Source: Hyphomonas chukchiensis (lineage in GTDB: Bacteria; Pseudomonadota; Alphaproteobacteria; Caulobacterales; Hyphomonadaceae). From it: a stretch of 64,000 nucleotides of DNA. The notes below the pieces were generated by a model. It was not told where the DNA came from. It ran no database searches and saw nothing but the letters and a program-made list of their open reading frames with translations. Within the stretch, counting starts at the first letter, position 1, and each line of letters opens with the position of its first letter. A program made the translations under genes and the position numbers. Positions 44,279-52,700 of the stretch are shown here, in pieces. The stretch is from assembly GCF_000682695.1 (NCBI RefSeq), contig NZ_AWFG01000052.1:124001-188000 (forward strand), in the 5' to 3' direction.

Positions 44279-45583
44279 TTATTCGATTTCCGGCGCGGCG
44301 CCAGTGGGAACCGGCTTGTCCAGCTCGCCAGCCGCACGCAGAAGTCGAAACGCGGCAACATACGCGTCACGCTCGGACTGCACGAGCGCCAGACGCGCCT
44401 CGAACAGCTGTTGTTCCTGGTCCAGAACGTCCAGCGTGGTGCGAACGCCAACGGCGAGTTCTTCCTTGGCGCCATCATAGGCAATTTCGGCCGCATCGAC
44501 CTGGCGCTTGGAGGCCTCAATCGAGCGTAGCGACGCATCATAGCCATACCAGGCCTGTGCGATCTGTGCGCGAACCTGGCGCTCAAGCACGTCGATCTGC
44601 TGGCGCGCCTGGTCGCGGCGCAGGCGCGCTTCGCTGACCTGGCTCTTGATCAGGCCACCCGAGAGAATCGGTATCGAGCCCTGCGCGACGGCCGAAACGC
44701 TCGTGTTGCGCTGCTCCGGATCGCCATAGGTCGATTCGACACCGGCTGTGCCGACAAGGTTGATCTGTGGCCGGTACTGCGACTTGGCGACGGAAATAGC
44801 CTCGTTCGCGGCGCGCTCGGAATGCCGGGCAGCCTGGATGTCGGGATTGCCGTCCAGCGCGATCTGAATGGCCTCTTCAATGGAACCCGGCAGGGGCGGC
44901 ACGGGTGGCGGCGGGGGCAGGTCGCCCGGCTTCAGGCTGGTGAGGAACTGGTAATTGGCTTCGCTCGCCTCAAGCTGCGCCTCGGCCCCGGCCAGCGCGG
45001 CACGGGCCCCTTCAAGGCGCGCATTGGACAGCGAGACATCGGTCCGTGTGACAACGCCCACTTCGAATCGGTCATCTGCGGCGCGGACCTGCTCGCCGGT
45101 GACGTCGACATTGTTCTTGCGAATCGTAACCGCCTCTCGGTCGCGACGCACGTCCACATAGGCCGTCACGACCTGCAGGATCATGTCCTGCTGGGCGGCA
45201 TCATATTGCGACTTGGCCGCACTGATTCCCGCTTTGGCCTGACGGATCCCGGCACTGACACGCCCGCCCGTATAGAGCGGCTGCACGGCCTGGACCTGCG
45301 CGCTGGCAATCGGACGGTCGCCAAGCCCGAAGGCAAATGGCGACGTCGTATCGACATATTCATAACCGGCGCTGCCAACGACGTTCACCGTCGTGCGCCG
45401 CCCGGACCGGGCCTGCTCCAGGCTTTCGCGTGCCACATCGGTCTCATAACGCTGGATATCGAGCTGGGGGTTCGTCGCAAAGGCCGAGGCAATCGCCTGA
45501 TCAAGCGTTTCCGCTGATGCAGAGCTTCCGGCAATCATCGCAACGACCGCCGCACCCATAAGGCAACGATACTTCACACGCAT
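44279..45583 (-). CDS. tolC: TolC family outer-membrane efflux channel
   Basis: The 434-residue protein has a signal peptide (MRVKYRCLMGAAVVAMIAGSSASA, cut before ETL) and two OEP repeats: ETLDQAIASAFATNPQL at the start and GSIEEAIQIALDGNPDI near residue 230, each followed by long helical hairpins. It forms a trimeric beta-barrel and periplasmic tunnel for type I secretion or multidrug efflux. No inner-membrane pump lies beside it, as in Caulobacter, where a tolC homologue also stands next to pcm and popZ. Confidence 0.94.
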   Translation of the reverse strand: MRVKYRCLMGAAVVAMIAGSSASAETLDQAIASAFATNPQLDIQRYETDVARESLEQARSGRRTTVNVVGSAGYEYVDTTSPFAFGLGDRPIASAQVQAVQPLYTGGRVSAGIRQAKAGISAAKSQYDAAQQDMILQVVTAYVDVRRDREAVTIRKNNVDVTGEQVRAADDRFEVGVVTRTDVSLSNARLEGARAALAGAEAQLEASEANYQFLTSLKPGDLPPPPPVPPLPGSIEEAIQIALDGNPDIQAARHSERAANEAISVAKSQYRPQINLVGTAGVESTYGDPEQRNTSVSAVAQGSIPILSGGLIKSQVSEARLRRDQARQQIDVLERQVRAQIAQAWYGYDASLRSIEASKRQVDAAEIAYDGAKEELAVGVRTTLDVLDQEQQLFEARLALVQSERDAYVAAFRLLRAAGELDKPVPTGAAPEIE

Positions 45584-45716
45584 CCTGAGCTCCTTGATAA
45601 CCCGGTTTCAGCAGCATCATATAGCGACGCCCAAAGATAGTGAACACTGTTCACTTTCCTGGAGTCTTAAACACTGAATATAATTCTGGTGATGCGGGCA
45701 ATCAGCGCAGTCCGGC

Positions 45717-46370
45717 CTAGAAAACGAAGGCCTGCTTGCGGTTGAACTGCTCGAACTTGGGCGGGAAGGCGTCAAAACCGTCGCGCGCCGCAACCGTATC
45801 GCCCGCCTTCGTGAACACTTTCGCGCGGCCAAGGCCTTCGCGCTCCATGACAACGGCCGCGAGTCGTCCGCCATCAGCCAGTTGAGCTGTCCACGCGTCC
45901 GGAACGGTTTCGACCATGCCACACACATAAATCACGTCGAACGGCGCCTGGTCAGGCAGGCCAGCCGCAATACCGCCTTCAACGGCCACGGCGCGGTCAA
46001 GGCCAAGCGTCGCAAAGCGTTCAGACATGGCGTCGACCAGCTCGGTCGTTTCCTCAAGTGCGATGACGGTTTCCGACAGGTGGCTGATGAGGGCGGCCTC
46101 ATAGCCGGCCCCTGCCCCGATCACGAGAACGATATCGCTCGGACGAATCCCGGCCAGCTTGATCAGCTTGCCTGTGTCGCGCGGAATCCAGAGCGAACGG
46201 CCCGGCGATGTCGCGATTTCCAGTTCGGAATAGGCCACTGACTTGCGGGAGTTCGGCACGAAAGCCTCACGCGGCGTGCGAAGGAAGGCCGAGACGATCG
46301 GCGCATCGGAGACATCATTGGGGCGGATCTGGCTATCCACCATGATTTCACGGGCTGCGTCATAGCTCAT
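45717..46370 (-). CDS. Protein-L-isoaspartate O-methyltransferase (second copy)
   Basis: A 217-residue PCMT-like SAM-dependent methyltransferase with MVDSQIRPNDV at the N-terminus, motif I LVIGAGAGYEAALISHL and PFDVIYVCGMV. It is only distantly similar to the pcm at 31.3 kb: the N-terminal half differs, and the PIPxGQ-type substrate loop is replaced by ATSPGRSLWIPRD. This subgroup, placed upstream of tolC, is typical of alphaproteobacteria and may not repair isoaspartate. The 134-base gap to tolC could hold the tolC promoter. Confidence 0.88.
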   Translation of the reverse strand: MSYDAAREIMVDSQIRPNDVSDAPIVSAFLRTPREAFVPNSRKSVAYSELEIATSPGRSLWIPRDTGKLIKLAGIRPSDIVLVIGAGAGYEAALISHLSETVIALEETTELVDAMSERFATLGLDRAVAVEGGIAAGLPDQAPFDVIYVCGMVETVPDAWTAQLADGGRLAAVVMEREGLGRAKVFTKAGDTVAARDGFDAFPPKFEQFNRKQAFVF

Positions 46371-46515
46371 GGGCGCATGCTTCCCTCTGGTAAAAACGGA
46401 TCAGAACCGCCCTTTAGCATGGGCCGCGCCCCGCGCAATGCGCGATAAACGCACGGGGGCTGAAAACGCTGATTGAAAGCCTGCCTTTTGCTTGCTAGTG
46501 ACGCGCCTCTGGTCA

Positions 46516-46589
46516 GGCTCTATGGCGGAGTGGTGACGCAGCGGATTGCAAATCCGCGCACCCCGGTTCGATTCCGGGTGGAGCCTCCA
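46516..46589 (+). tRNA. tRNA-Cys (GCA)
   Basis: Full cloverleaf of 74 bases: acceptor GGCTCTA pairs with TGGAGCC (one G-U), the anticodon stem is GCGGA/TCCGC with loop TTGCAAA giving anticodon GCA, the T-arm is CCCGG TTCGATT CCGGG, and CCA is encoded. Confidence 0.97.
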
Positions 46590-46689
46590 GACCCAATCCA
46601 CAGATTTGGATCATTCTTAACGCATTCTTGCGCTAATTTTGCGCGTTTGCTGGTTAATCATTTACGGCGCGTTAACCAATTCGGGCGAT

Positions 46690-46768
46690 CTTGGGCATGT
46701 CTTCTCTTGGAGACACCCACCATCACCCAACGCCTCGGCGGGAGCTTTCAGCTTCCGCCATTTTTTTG
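46690..46768 (+). terminator. Hairpin cluster ending in an intrinsic terminator, possible small RNA
   Basis: A 9-base-pair stem (46737-46745 with 46751-46759, loop TTTCA) is followed at once by a run of seven T residues, a strong plus-strand terminator. Just upstream, GGGCATGTCT and AGACACCC (46693-46717) form another hairpin. The pair may simply end tRNA-Cys transcription, or may be a short structured RNA of about 80 bases between two tRNA genes. A 54-codon open frame from 46698 also crosses it, so coding cannot be wholly excluded. Confidence 0.55.
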
Positions 46769-46852
46769 TCCGAACACAAGTTTTTGGACAGGAGCAGCAT
46801 GTTGGGGCTTGAACCGGATCATCGGTCTGCTATTCACCCGCTCTCGGCTGAT

Positions 46853-46927
46853 CCGCGATAGCTCAGTTGGTAGAGCAGGCGACTGTTAATCGCCCGGTCG
46901 TAGGTTCGAGTCCTACTCGCGGAGCCA
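46853..46927 (+). tRNA. tRNA-Asn (GTT)
   Basis: Full cloverleaf of 75 bases: acceptor TCCGCGA pairs with TCGCGGA, the D-arm is GCTCAGTTGGTAGAGC, the anticodon stem is GGCGA/TCGCC with loop CTGTTAA giving anticodon GTT, the T-arm is GTAGG TTCGAGT CCTAC, and CCA is encoded. Confidence 0.97.
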
Positions 46928-47610
46928 ACAACCTCACGCAACTAATTGTTTTTATTGTGTTATTTCTATTTTTAAACAATTTCGCCCCACAACCCGCCCC
47001 ACAAAAAAGCCGGGTATGGTGCAACCGTAATGAACGAGATTGATCGTTGCCGCAGGATTCGGGACCGAGTTTTAACCGTTCCAATCTAAATACGAGGGTT
47101 CAATTCTCTTCACCCCCCCCTCCAATCTTATGCTCATCGTCGCCGTTGTCATCATTCCCATCTTCTGGCCGCTTTCACACGTTAAGGGGTGATGCGGGGC
47201 CTCCCTGTGTGCTTCCTCGCATCGCGGCCACCAATTTCAAAAGGCGCCAAGCCCTTGTTTCCAGTGGTGCCGGTTGGGAGACTCGAACTCCCGCCCCTGT
47301 GATTACAAAATGGCGTGGCTTAAGCTTGGGATCTGCGGCTGTACCAAATTAGCGCCATCAATCTAGCCTTGGCACAACAAGGCCTGCCCCTCGCCAACCT
47401 ACCTGCTGACAGGCCAATGCAGCTTTTGCTAGCCGCTCATGGCGCAGGATCTTGCAAAACGTGTCCGCACGCTCTATCCGGTGCATGTGCTGCGCCGCTG
47501 CATGCTGCTGGATGCGTTCAGTCTAATTATCCGAAATCGAAGTCACACGCTCGCGTTTGCCGCCTTGAGAGGTGCAAGCGCACCCGATCTGCAAGAGGGA
47601 AATAACCCCA
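46928..47610. other. Gene-free junction with tRNA remnants
   Basis: About 680 bases without a convincing gene. AT-rich sequence follows tRNA-Asn (46930-46980). Around 47094-47124 a plus-strand piece resembles a tRNA T-arm and acceptor end (GAGGG, TTCAATT, CTCTT, then a C run and TCCA), perhaps a worn tRNA-Ser. At 47265-47310 lies the 3' half of a tRNA-Thr on the minus strand. The short open frames here do not show codon bias or ribosome sites. The last 200 bases before the SulP gene probably contain its promoter. Confidence 0.6.
47265..47310 (-). pseudogene. 3' half of a tRNA-Thr(TGT) gene, likely attachment-site remnant
   Basis: Read on the minus strand, this piece starts in an anticodon loop (TTTTGTAA, anticodon TGT), continues with the 3' anticodon stem TCACA, a T-arm GGGAG TTCGAGT CTCCC and an acceptor strand AACCGGC followed by ACCA. 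The 5' half of a tRNA does not precede it: the bases that should pair (GCCGGTT, TGTGA) are absent. A break exactly at the anticodon loop is what tyrosine integrases leave when an element inserts in a tRNA gene. Its orientation places the element to the right, where broken mobile genes are found. Confidence 0.55.
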
Positions 47611-49101
47611 ATGCCGCTGCCAGCCCTCACCTCTTTAAAGGACATTTGGTTTTTCAATATTCGCGGTGACCTGCTCGCCGGCCTTGTCGTGGCTCTCGCC
47701 CTCATTCCCGAAGCTATTGCTTTCTCAATTATCGCGGGCGTCGATCCAAAGGTTGGACTTTACGCCTCATTCTGTATCGCGGTCGTCACCGCCATCGCGG
47801 GTGGGCGCCCCGGTATGATCTCAGCGGCGACCGCCGCAACTGCCGTGCTCATGGTCACCTTGGTGAAGGATCATGGTCTTGAATATCTGCTCGCGGCGAC
47901 CGTCCTGGCAGGTCTTCTTCAAATTCTAGCTGGCCTCCTCAGACTTGGCCAGCTGATGCGGTTCGTCTCACGTTCGGTCATTACAGGCTTCGTCAATGCC
48001 CTGGCCATCCTGATCTTCCTCGCCCAGATTCCCGAACTCGTGGGTGTCCCGATGCTGACCTATCCAATGGTCGCTCTTGGCCTGGCCATCATCTATCTCT
48101 TCCCCCTGCTCACGCGTGCGGTGCCCTCGCCCCTTATCTGCATCATTGCGCTCTCGGCCATCGCCATTGCTTTCGGCCTGGATGTCCGCACCGTCGGCGA
48201 TATGGGCGAGTTGCCCGCCACCCTGCCAATGTTCCTGATCCCGGACATCCCGCTGACCTTGGAAACCCTGCAAATCATCTTCCCTTATGCGCTCGCCGTC
48301 GCCGTCGTCGGCCTGCTTGAGTCCCTGATGACGGCCACGATAGTCGATGAACTCACCGACACGCCGAGCGACCGGAACCGCGAATGTGTTGGCCAGGGCG
48401 TTGCCAATACGATCACCGGTTTCTTCGGCGGCATGGCGGGCTGCGCCATGATCGGCCAGTCAATCATCAACATAAAATCAGGCGGCCGCGGACGACTTTC
48501 GACGCTATCTGCGGGCATTTTCCTGCTGGCCATGATCCTCCTGATCGGAGACTGGGTGAGCCGTATCCCGATGGCTGCCCTTGTCGCCATCATGATCATG
48601 GTCTCCATCGGCACGTTCAGCTGGTCGTCGCTCAAAAACCTGCGGGTCCATCCGCGCAGCTCGTCGATCGTCATGCTAGCGACTGTTGCCGGCGTTATCT
48701 TCAGCCATAACCTCGCCATCGGGGTACTGATCGGCGTGCTACTGTCCGGCGTGTTTTTCGCCGGAAAGATTTCTCAGATTTTCCGGGTCTCATCGGAACT
48801 GTCCGCAGGCGGCCGCACGCGCCGCTACAGGGTGGAAGGCCAGGTGTTCTTCGCGTCGGTGGAGGCCTTCAATGCCGCCTTCGATCTGAAGGAAGCGCTC
48901 GATGAGGTGATCATTGATGTAAGCCAGGCCCATATCTGGGACATTTCCAGCGTGGCCGCGCTCGATATGATCGTGCTGAAATTCAGGCGCGAAGGTGCTA
49001 AAGTTGAAATCATCGGCCTCAACGAAGCCAGCGAAACCATCGTCGACAAGCTCGCCATCCACGACAAGCCTGGTGCGATCGACAAGCTGATGTCGCACTA
49101 G
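47611..49101 (+). CDS. SulP family anion transporter with STAS domain
   Basis: The 496-residue protein starts at the ATG after GAGGGA. It has ten or more membrane helices in residues 20-380 with SulP features ([56 protein letters not shown]) and a C-terminal STAS domain (about 395-495, [21 protein letters not shown]). SulP carriers move sulfate, bicarbonate or chloride. A universal stress protein gene follows after 12 bases, a pairing seen in several bacteria. The substrate is not readable; bicarbonate or sulfate are both possible. Confidence 0.93.
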   Translation: MPLPALTSLKDIWFFNIRGDLLAGLVVALALIPEAIAFSIIAGVDPKVGLYASFCIAVVTAIAGGRPGMISAATAATAVLMVTLVKDHGLEYLLAATVLAGLLQILAGLLRLGQLMRFVSRSVITGFVNALAILIFLAQIPELVGVPMLTYPMVALGLAIIYLFPLLTRAVPSPLICIIALSAIAIAFGLDVRTVGDMGELPATLPMFLIPDIPLTLETLQIIFPYALAVAVVGLLESLMTATIVDELTDTPSDRNRECVGQGVANTITGFFGGMAGCAMIGQSIINIKSGGRGRLSTLSAGIFLLAMILLIGDWVSRIPMAALVAIMIMVSIGTFSWSSLKNLRVHPRSSSIVMLATVAGVIFSHNLAIGVLIGVLLSGVFFAGKISQIFRVSSELSAGGRTRRYRVEGQVFFASVEAFNAAFDLKEALDEVIIDVSQAHIWDISSVAALDMIVLKFRREGAKVEIIGLNEASETIVDKLAIHDKPGAIDKLMSH

Positions 49102-49113
49102 GGAGGAACGACA

Positions 49114-49962
49114 ATGACCCATATTCTCGCACTCATCGATGGCTCGGTTTATACCCACAGCGTCTGCGACCATGCCGCTTGGGCAGCCCGCCAGTATGGC
49201 GGGGACATTGAGCTTCTCCATGTTCTGAGCACCCAAAAATCCGGCGCCTTGCCAACGGACCTGTCAGGCGCCATCGGCCTCGGCGCCCGTTCATCGCTCC
49301 TGGATGATCTTGTTGAGCATGATGCCCGCACCGCGCAGCTCGACAAGGAGCGGGGCCGTGCCATTCTCGACGCTGCCCAGCAGCGCCTCGAAAGCCAGGG
49401 CATCGGGAACGTCAGCCTCGCCTTGCGCACCGGGGAGATTGCCGACTCCCTCGTCAAGCGGGCCGGCGACCTCATCGTCATGGGCAAGCGCGGCGAAGGC
49501 GCAGACTTTGAGAAGCTCCATCTTGGCTCAAATCTTGAGCGCGTCGTGCGAGCCGTCCACCGGCCGGTTCTGATCGCCAGCCGGACGTTCAAGCCGATCC
49601 AGCATGCCGTGTTCGCGTTCGATGACGGAGTCAGCGCGCGTAAGGCACTCGACAGCCTGGTCCAGTCTCCCTTGGCCGATCGCCCGCGTATCACCGTCTT
49701 CAGCGTTGCCGAAGCGGGCTCAGATATCGCCCGCGGCGGGATCGCGGCAGCAGCCCGCCTCATCAAGGCGGGTTATGAGGCCGTTGCAAAAGAACGGCCC
49801 GGCCATGCAGAAAAGATCATTGCCGAGGAAACCGAACGCGACGATGCAGACCTGCTGATAATGGGCGCTTATGGCCATTCGCGCATTCGCAGCCTGATTA
49901 TTGGCTCAACAACGACCGCGCTCATCCGGTCGTGCGCGATCCCGCTGCTGCTTTTCCGGTAA
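49114..49962 (+). CDS. Tandem universal stress protein
   Basis: The 282-residue protein carries two UspA domains (about residues 1-150 and 155-282). Both keep the ATP-binding pattern G-x2-G-x9-G-S: MGKRGEGADFEKLHLGS in the first and MGAYGHSRIRSLIIGS in the second. It starts 12 bases after the SulP stop with GGGAGGAA upstream, so the two are cotranscribed. Such proteins may sense ATP and regulate the partner transporter; that is inference. Confidence 0.92.
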   Translation: MTHILALIDGSVYTHSVCDHAAWAARQYGGDIELLHVLSTQKSGALPTDLSGAIGLGARSSLLDDLVEHDARTAQLDKERGRAILDAAQQRLESQGIGNVSLALRTGEIADSLVKRAGDLIVMGKRGEGADFEKLHLGSNLERVVRAVHRPVLIASRTFKPIQHAVFAFDDGVSARKALDSLVQSPLADRPRITVFSVAEAGSDIARGGIAAAARLIKAGYEAVAKERPGHAEKIIAEETERDDADLLIMGAYGHSRIRSLIIGSTTTALIRSCAIPLLLFR

Positions 49963-49969
49963 TACTCTG

Positions 49970-50685
49970 TCAGCCAATCACTTCAAACGAGTGCGCGTCG
50001 ACCTGCTCGGCGCCGTTGAGATCGAACAGGGCCGTATTCCGGCCTGTTTCGGCAAACGCGCTGCCATAGATAATCCCGTCGAAGCCCTCCAGCCGGAAGA
50101 ACTCGGCGATCAGCTGGGTTGGCGCGTAGAAGGCTGTGTTGTCACTGCGCAGGACAGGTGCGCGAATGCCCGGTCGATGTCCCGCCATACCTGTTCGTCC
50201 GAATTGGCTGAACGACTGTCCGGAGCGGTCTCGGTGAGCGTGTGGAAAAGGGAACAGTCGACGATCCTAAGCGCCCGGACAGTCCGAAAGCGGGCCAGAG
50301 ACAGCGTCGCGCCGATCCAGGGCCGTAACTCGGACATGGCCACATATTCTGAGGTCGCAAGATAAAGACAGGAAATACCCTTGGGATTTACCCGGCCCTC
50401 AAATGCCTTGTCGATCCAAGGCTTCGTCCGTTCATTCTGAAGCGGCACGCGCCGACGCTGTGCCTCTTCATCACCGGATTCCCAGTCGCGGCCAATCTGC
50501 GCGCGCCAAAATGCCTCCCCTACCGGGAGTACCTCTATCCGGTCACGCAGACTTCGTCTGATCCAGCTCAGGAAAGCGTCGCAGGTCTGTGACCGGATAT
50601 ATCTCTGACGATAGAGGACTTCGTCCCTAAATTCACGAAAACTTATACAAGGCGATACTTGTCGATCTTCCGGACTCTCCTCCAT
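49970..50685 (-). pseudogene. RES-domain protein gene with a frameshift
   Basis: The first 191-codon frame has an N-terminal helical part and the start of a RES domain: FWRAQIG, RVNPKGISCLYLATS and VAMSELRPWIG, containing the Arg, Glu and Ser that name the family. After AFA (about 50160) it leaves the family pattern. The missing end (APVLRSDNTAFYAPTQLIAEF and DGIIYGSAF) is found in the next frame, to a stop at 49970. A single-base loss near 50159-50160 explains this. RES proteins are NAD-degrading toxins of type II toxin-antitoxin pairs. No clear antitoxin gene remains upstream, consistent with an inactivated toxin; a sequencing error is the alternative. Confidence 0.75.
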
Positions 50686-50821
50686 CTTGTCCTACCTGCC
50701 CGGCGCAATTTCGACCACTGGAAAAGCACCCCCATGATGTGCTCATCGCCGCGCTTTATCTCATGAATATCCTTGTCGAGGCGAGGTTCCCACCGACGTT
50801 CCAGGGAGACGATCCCGATTT

Positions 50822-50986
50822 CTCCCGGCAAAGATCCGTCATCGATTCGCCCTCAAGCCGCCGGGCAACAAAACGCAGTCTCTCGTCCATTTTCGATGGG
50901 TCCTTCCATGGCATCGCAACCTCCCGCCAAAGCGGAAAGTGTTACCCATGTGTCCGGTACAATCTGTCACCTATGTCTCGAGCCGC
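50822..50986 (-). mobile_element. IS481-family transposase start, truncated
   Basis: On the minus strand an ATG at 50914 opens MPWKDPSKMDERLRFVARRL then EGESMTDLCRE, a well-conserved start of IS481-family transposases. After the Glu (50822) the similarity stops and the frame ends at 50756, so all of the catalytic domain is gone. The bases between 50915 and about 50986 look like the element's outer end, which abuts the relaxase fragment. Confidence 0.72.
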
Positions 50987-51312
50987 TCAAGCTTGCCCAT
51001 CGTTGACGGGCATCACCCTGCCGGAGACCTCCCTGCCGGGCTGGTACGGAACGTAGGCCATACCACTTTCTCCGGCATAGGCGCGGCCATAGTCATGCAT
51101 CGACCGGATATGGAGCATCTCCATCGCCTGCGGTTCCAGTGCCCCGCTATGGCCCGCTTGCGCGATACCGCGCGCGACGAGCACGGCCCGGCGCTGTCGG
51201 ATAAGCTCGCGCGCCTCGCCGCCAAACCCGGAATAGCCCACCTGTTGGCTGGTCTCGCCAGCCAGATGACGATCAAGCCAGGTAAGGCCTTGCGCGCTGA
51301 GGCGTGCATATC
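50987..51312 (-). pseudogene. Relaxase (DUF3363-type) C-terminal fragment
   Basis: The minus-strand frame reads LSAQGLTWLDRHLAGE near 51300, then FGGEARELIRQRRAVLVARG and GMAYVPYQPGREVSGRVM. This resembles the C-terminal DUF3363 part of VirD2/MobA-like relaxases of integrative conjugative elements, in which a winged-helix stretch ends with a YVP..PGE.VSG motif. No start codon fits; the 5' end abuts the stop of the next gene and the 3' end runs into the IS481 remnant. It is a truncated relic, not a working relaxase. Confidence 0.6.
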
Positions 51313-51799
51313 ACAATGCTAAAGTGTGCAGATCCTTCAGCGCGCTCGTGATCAGGTTGTAGGCTTGTTCGTTCTCGTCCGGCATCACGATGATCGCGAG
51401 GATGGCAAGCTTCAGAGCGAGACCTTGAGGGGTACTTGCCGGTACTTCTGGCAGGGCAGTGAGAAGTTCTTGCCGCGTCTCATATAGAGCCTCCAGACGG
51501 TGGTCCATTGCATCTAGTTCCACAGCTTCAGGCATGGCGGCGCATCGTTGCCGGGAAAGGTCGCTCCAATAGCGCTCCCGAATGAGGTAGGTGTCGAGCG
51601 CCTGCCAACGCCTGACCAGATCCTGGTGTGTTTCCTCAAGCGCAAGCCAGGCCCTGCAAGCGTCGACAGATGGATCCGTCCGTGCGGGGATATCTCGTAC
51701 GGCTGCGACGGCAACTGATCCCGCGATAATTTGCCGGCGCGAGAGTTCAAGAATAGCGCGTGAATCAGCATCCGCCGCACCAAGAGGGCGTCGCGACAT
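51311..51799 (-). CDS. Hypothetical protein with Tat-like signal
   Basis: A 162-residue protein starting at the ATG after AAAGG. It has SRRQIIAGSVAVAAV near residues 20-34, which recalls a twin-arginine signal, then a helical body (DPSVDACRAWLALEETHQDL, RRWQALDTYLIRE). Similar small proteins occur, as far as I recall, in alphaproteobacterial mobile islands near Xre regulators and relaxase genes, but no function is known. It is divergent from the Xre gene, and its stop overlaps the relaxase fragment. Confidence 0.65.
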   Translation of the reverse strand: MSRRPLGAADADSRAILELSRRQIIAGSVAVAAVRDIPARTDPSVDACRAWLALEETHQDLVRRWQALDTYLIRERYWSDLSRQRCAAMPEAVELDAMDHRLEALYETRQELLTALPEVPASTPQGLALKLAILAIIVMPDENEQAYNLITSALKDLHTLAL

Positions 51800-51888
51800 T
51801 GGTTTACCTTTATGGTACATGTGAGTCGTTTAGTGTCACGCACCATAACAGCGTGATCGTTTTAAGTAAATATGATCGTAAAAAGAAA

Positions 51889-52137
51889 ATGACTGATCTC
51901 ACCTCCGCTCAGATTCGCGCAGCGCGCGCCCTGCTGGATTGGACGCAGCCGAAACTGGCTGAGATGGCGAAACTGTCTGTGCCGACCGTCCGCCGGATGG
52001 AGAGTGCTCGCGGGCCTTCAGCGAGTACTCCGGCCAATGTGGACGCAGTGTGCCGGGCGCTGGAAGCGGGTGGAGTTGTTTTCCTAGCCCCGGAAGAAAA
52101 TAAAGATGGCGGTCCAGGTGTCAGGCTAAAGCTGTAG
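51889..52137 (+). CDS. Xre-type HTH regulator
   Basis: An 82-residue protein almost filled by a Cro/C1-type helix-turn-helix: SAQIRAARALLDWTQPKLAEMAKLS with recognition helix VPTVRRMESARG, then AGGVVFLAPEEN at the end. This compact form, with GGVxF near the C-terminus, is common in integrative elements of alphaproteobacteria, where it represses transfer genes. It is divergent from the Tat-signal-like gene with 89 bases between starts, an AT-rich control region. It may be the last intact regulator of the decayed element. Confidence 0.8.
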   Translation: MTDLTSAQIRAARALLDWTQPKLAEMAKLSVPTVRRMESARGPSASTPANVDAVCRALEAGGVVFLAPEENKDGGPGVRLKL

Positions 52138-52159
52138 ACTAGGTGAGCGCCCGACATTC

Positions 52160-52400
52160 GTGACGGAACGTCGCAAAGCCACTGTAAAGCGGCCGTGTCA
52201 GCGTCAAGGAAGTCAGATTCGCTCCAGCATCGTCACGGCTTGGAAATGGGCGGTGAAGAATCGTTATGACTATCGTGGTAGCGCGCGGGACTACAGCAAT
52301 ACCTACGATATCGCCGAACAGCTTCCCACGAGGTCCAAGGGCAAACCGGGCAACCAGTTCCTGTCAAACGAGGAATTGACGACGCTCTGGCTGACCCAGC
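52160..52400 (+). pseudogene. Tyrosine integrase fragment
   Basis: The plus-strand frame contains SQIRSSIVTAWKWAVKNR and, after a spacer, NQFLSNEELTTLW. This matches the end of the SAM-like core-binding domain and the first helix of the catalytic domain of phage-type tyrosine recombinases. The catalytic Arg, His and Tyr boxes are not found downstream, where the sequence passes into an opposite-strand DUF2840 relic. The call is by pattern only. Confidence 0.4.
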
Positions 52401-52700
52401 CCGGTGAACTGCGCATGAGCATGACGCCAATAAGCAGGATGTGTCTCGTGCAGAATGTGAGCGTCTGAGAGAACGTCAATCGCACGCAGGGCACGCCTGG
52501 AGCGGATCATGCCAAAGGCGTGGAGCAGTAAATGTGCGCCGGTTATGATACCAGGAGTCCGGGTCAGTTGCTCTACGGGTTGACCTGCCTCGGCAACCAG
52601 AATGCGCCGGATTGGGCGCCAAAGCTATCACAGCGCCAGCGTACAAAACCGAAGACCTGGCCCGGTTCGAAGAGATGTATTGCGCCCCGACAGGCCACCC
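52364..52700 (-). pseudogene. DUF2840 family gene relic
   Basis: On the minus strand one frame reads HLFEPGQVFGFVRWRCDSFG then stops after LPRQVNP (about 52577). A neighbouring frame continues with VEQLTRTPGIITGAHLLLHA, IRSRRALRAIDVL and HPAYWRHAHAQFTGLGQP down to a stop at 52364. Together they match DUF2840, a family coded beside relaxase and parA-like genes in alphaproteobacterial integrative elements. A frameshift and a premature stop show it is dead. Its 5' end is cut by the IS256-family remnant. Confidence 0.55.

Noticed and set aside
46473-46889. A 138-codon open frame across the tRNA-Cys gene.
   Set aside because: It reads through a complete tRNA and a terminator hairpin and has no ribosome site.
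50643-50831. A 62-codon frame upstream of the RES gene, considered as its antitoxin.
   Set aside because: It begins with TTG inside the IS481 remnant, resembles no antitoxin I know, and overlaps the RES start in another frame.
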